Positions 62,177 to 64,000 of a stretch of DNA of 64,000 nucleotides are shown piece by piece; positions within the stretch are counted from its first letter, which is position 1; the number at the start of each line of letters is the position of its first letter. The translations under genes were made by a program, and so were the position numbers. Location: assembly GCA_022818135.1 (NCBI GenBank), contig JAFMSR010000019.1:2232649-2296648 (forward strand), read 5' to 3'. This DNA is from Saxidomus purpurata. Lineage: Eukaryota; Mollusca; Bivalvia; Venerida; Veneridae. The notes beneath the pieces are model-generated. The model was not told the DNA's origin. It was given only the letters and a program-made list of their open reading frames with translations, and did no database searches.

Positions 62177-64000
62177 GATTAAAATCACAAACACTTAGAA
62201 TAACACAAGATACAAATAAATATATTTTCTATGAGATACAAAGTGTATAGCAAGAATGGACCTGTAAATTAAATTTCAATTGTTTATATTGTATCAAAAC
62301 ACTACATTTACTTTTCGGTAAATCTGATTGGACCATTACCACATAATCAACTTCCAGAATATTCATGAACCATACAAAATAGTGACCATGCCATGACACT
62401 CTGTGAATTACCTGTAATGATGACACTTTCTGCACCAGGTATTCAAAGGTGTGAAAATATTGCTGACCCTGCATACCTGTGATGTTGGCAAGTACCTTGG
62501 GACAATTTCATCTGTAACATGAAAAAGATGTGATTTAGACTATTTGAATTGCATATTTCATGACAAAGATAATTAATATCTGTTATTAACATATATCCAG
62601 ATTTCACTCTCTGAAAATACTGAACTTAGTACCTTAATTAACAGGTATGAAACAGAAACAGCAAAACTAGACCTGTTGACTGATATTTTTCTTTATATGT
62701 CCTTTATCAATGTATAATTGTCCAACCTGTTTACCTTTACAAAACAAGAATCAATTTTTTTTGTTCTTTAGCACTGTACTATCACACCAGATAAAGATCA
62801 ACATAAGAAATCACCTTTTTTCATGAAATGAATATAAACTATTACTTATAATATTAATAAAAACTTTAGTAAAGAAATGTAAATACATCAGCTTTAACCA
62901 CTCTCCAACATTTAGTTAGACACATTCTTTTTTATGAAACATGTCATGCTATCATATTTCAGTTTACAGATGAATCAATAATCAAAACATAGTTCTGTAT
63001 ATTGCTGTTTGTTTGCATAGCATTTAAATCAAGATAAGTTTTATGGATTTAACAAAATTGTATTAAAAATCCACTCTATAGTTTTGATTGAGGGTGTTTT
63101 GAGTGCCTCAAAAATTGTACTGGTCAATATGGGTTGATTTGTGGTCAAAGGTTAGTTTGTGATATTCTGTGTATCCTTTAAGAACAGTTGGATTATGAAA
63201 ATAGTAATTAAATCATAATATAAAAATAGTTTTCTGTTGAGAACCTCCAGCATTTCTGTTAAATCATTATGGACTGTTGCTGGTTTCTCCAAAGTTATGA
63301 TATGGTACAATTTGTTTAGGTTTAAATGATAGTTAACTAATACTCTTTTTATTTATGATGGAAGTTGTTTTAGCATATTCATTTAAAAAACTAAAGTAGC
63401 TTTTGATTTGTAAGTCATCCTTTCCTCAGGGGGTCTGGGACGTTAATTAAGAAATCAACAGAATTTTATTCAAATAAAAGACTGAGTAATAATATAAGAA
63501 TCTTTAGACATTGAACGTATGCCACCAATCAAATGTCCATACTCTGTCAGTTGACTGTCATGCTTAAATTAAAATGGATGATTTGGAAAAAAATATGAAA
63601 ATTCTCTAATTTAGATTTCAATATAGCAATAATCCTTTGACTTAGGCATGCTTTCATTTGTAACTAGCATAATACACATGATAGTGCAATTGTATTAAAC
63701 TATGATTGATATCACAGAAGCACTATAAAAGCTAACAATTACTTTACCTGGAAAGAAGTCTTACCACGGGAAATGATTTCTAATTATATAAAAATCATTC
63801 CTTATTTTGCTTTCGAAATCACTGTTAAAGATATCAGGACTAGTTTTCATTTATATTTGCTAAATCATTACAATCAATGTGCTTCTGGGATAGAAATAGA
63901 ATTATTTTACTAAATCATTGATTTCATGTGAAACAATTGCCTAGTGCTCATTAACTTTTTATCTTGAATAAATCAGAAGTTTATATCTGTATGGCCATAA
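62177..64000. other. Upstream flank of the Ginger-like gene
   Basis: AT-rich sequence. A possible extra minus-strand exon lies near 62410-62510, between TTACAG and GTAATT, reading EIVPRYLPTSQVCRVSNIF and then WCRKCHHY; I cannot assign it. Nothing else recognised. Confidence 0.35.

Overview
This is a eukaryotic, AT-rich, intron- and repeat-laden window with one 500-base assembly gap. The repeat types, the fibrinogen-related (FReD) modules with single-domain exons, the RING-less B-box gene and the Ginger-type transposon gene all suggest a marine mollusc, most likely a bivalve. That assignment is an inference; no species marker was seen. Genes were rebuilt by hand from splice signals, reading-frame phase and domain patterns, so exon ends are predictions.

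Left part (7.1-19.8 kb, + strand): one multi-exon gene for a secreted mosaic protein of about 549 residues, with a signal peptide, an ShKT domain, three thrombospondin type-1 (TSP1) repeats, three EGF domains and a C-terminal FReD. All extracellular module junctions from the signal peptide to the FReD are phase 1, a classic exon-shuffling pattern. A fourth EGF exon (14.34-14.45 kb) is dead: it has lost its acceptor, its donor and a cysteine. The long intron inside the FReD holds nested inverted-repeat elements. Two more FReD copies lie downstream: a + copy (40.1-41.4 kb) whose first exon appears only as an inverted, frameshifted fragment at 38.8-38.9 kb, and a - strand copy (46.1-49.8 kb) with all four FReD exons but a frameshift in the last. 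An inverted duplication of intron sequence (13.1-13.7 kb against 38.95-39.5 kb) ties these pieces together.

Middle (25.5-34.8 kb, - strand): a B-box/coiled-coil (TRIM-like, no RING) gene. Two small distal exons complete it with a short SH3-like C-terminus resembling half of a MIB/HERC2 domain. Its 7.7-kb intron holds several mobile elements. From 37 to 49 kb there are decayed retroelements (Ty3/Gypsy integrase, a non-LTR reverse transcriptase), a Tc1-like transposase relic and a 50-bp minisatellite.

Right part: a compact two-exon SGNH-hydrolase gene (51.65-52.40 kb, + strand), a 38-bp minisatellite, and a multi-exon - strand gene (55.2-62.2 kb) with the layout integrase C-terminus, GPY/F, Ulp1-type protease, PHD finger. 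That is the layout of Ginger1 DNA transposons. The place where the integrase catalytic core should lie is occupied by about 13 copies of a 193-bp satellite.
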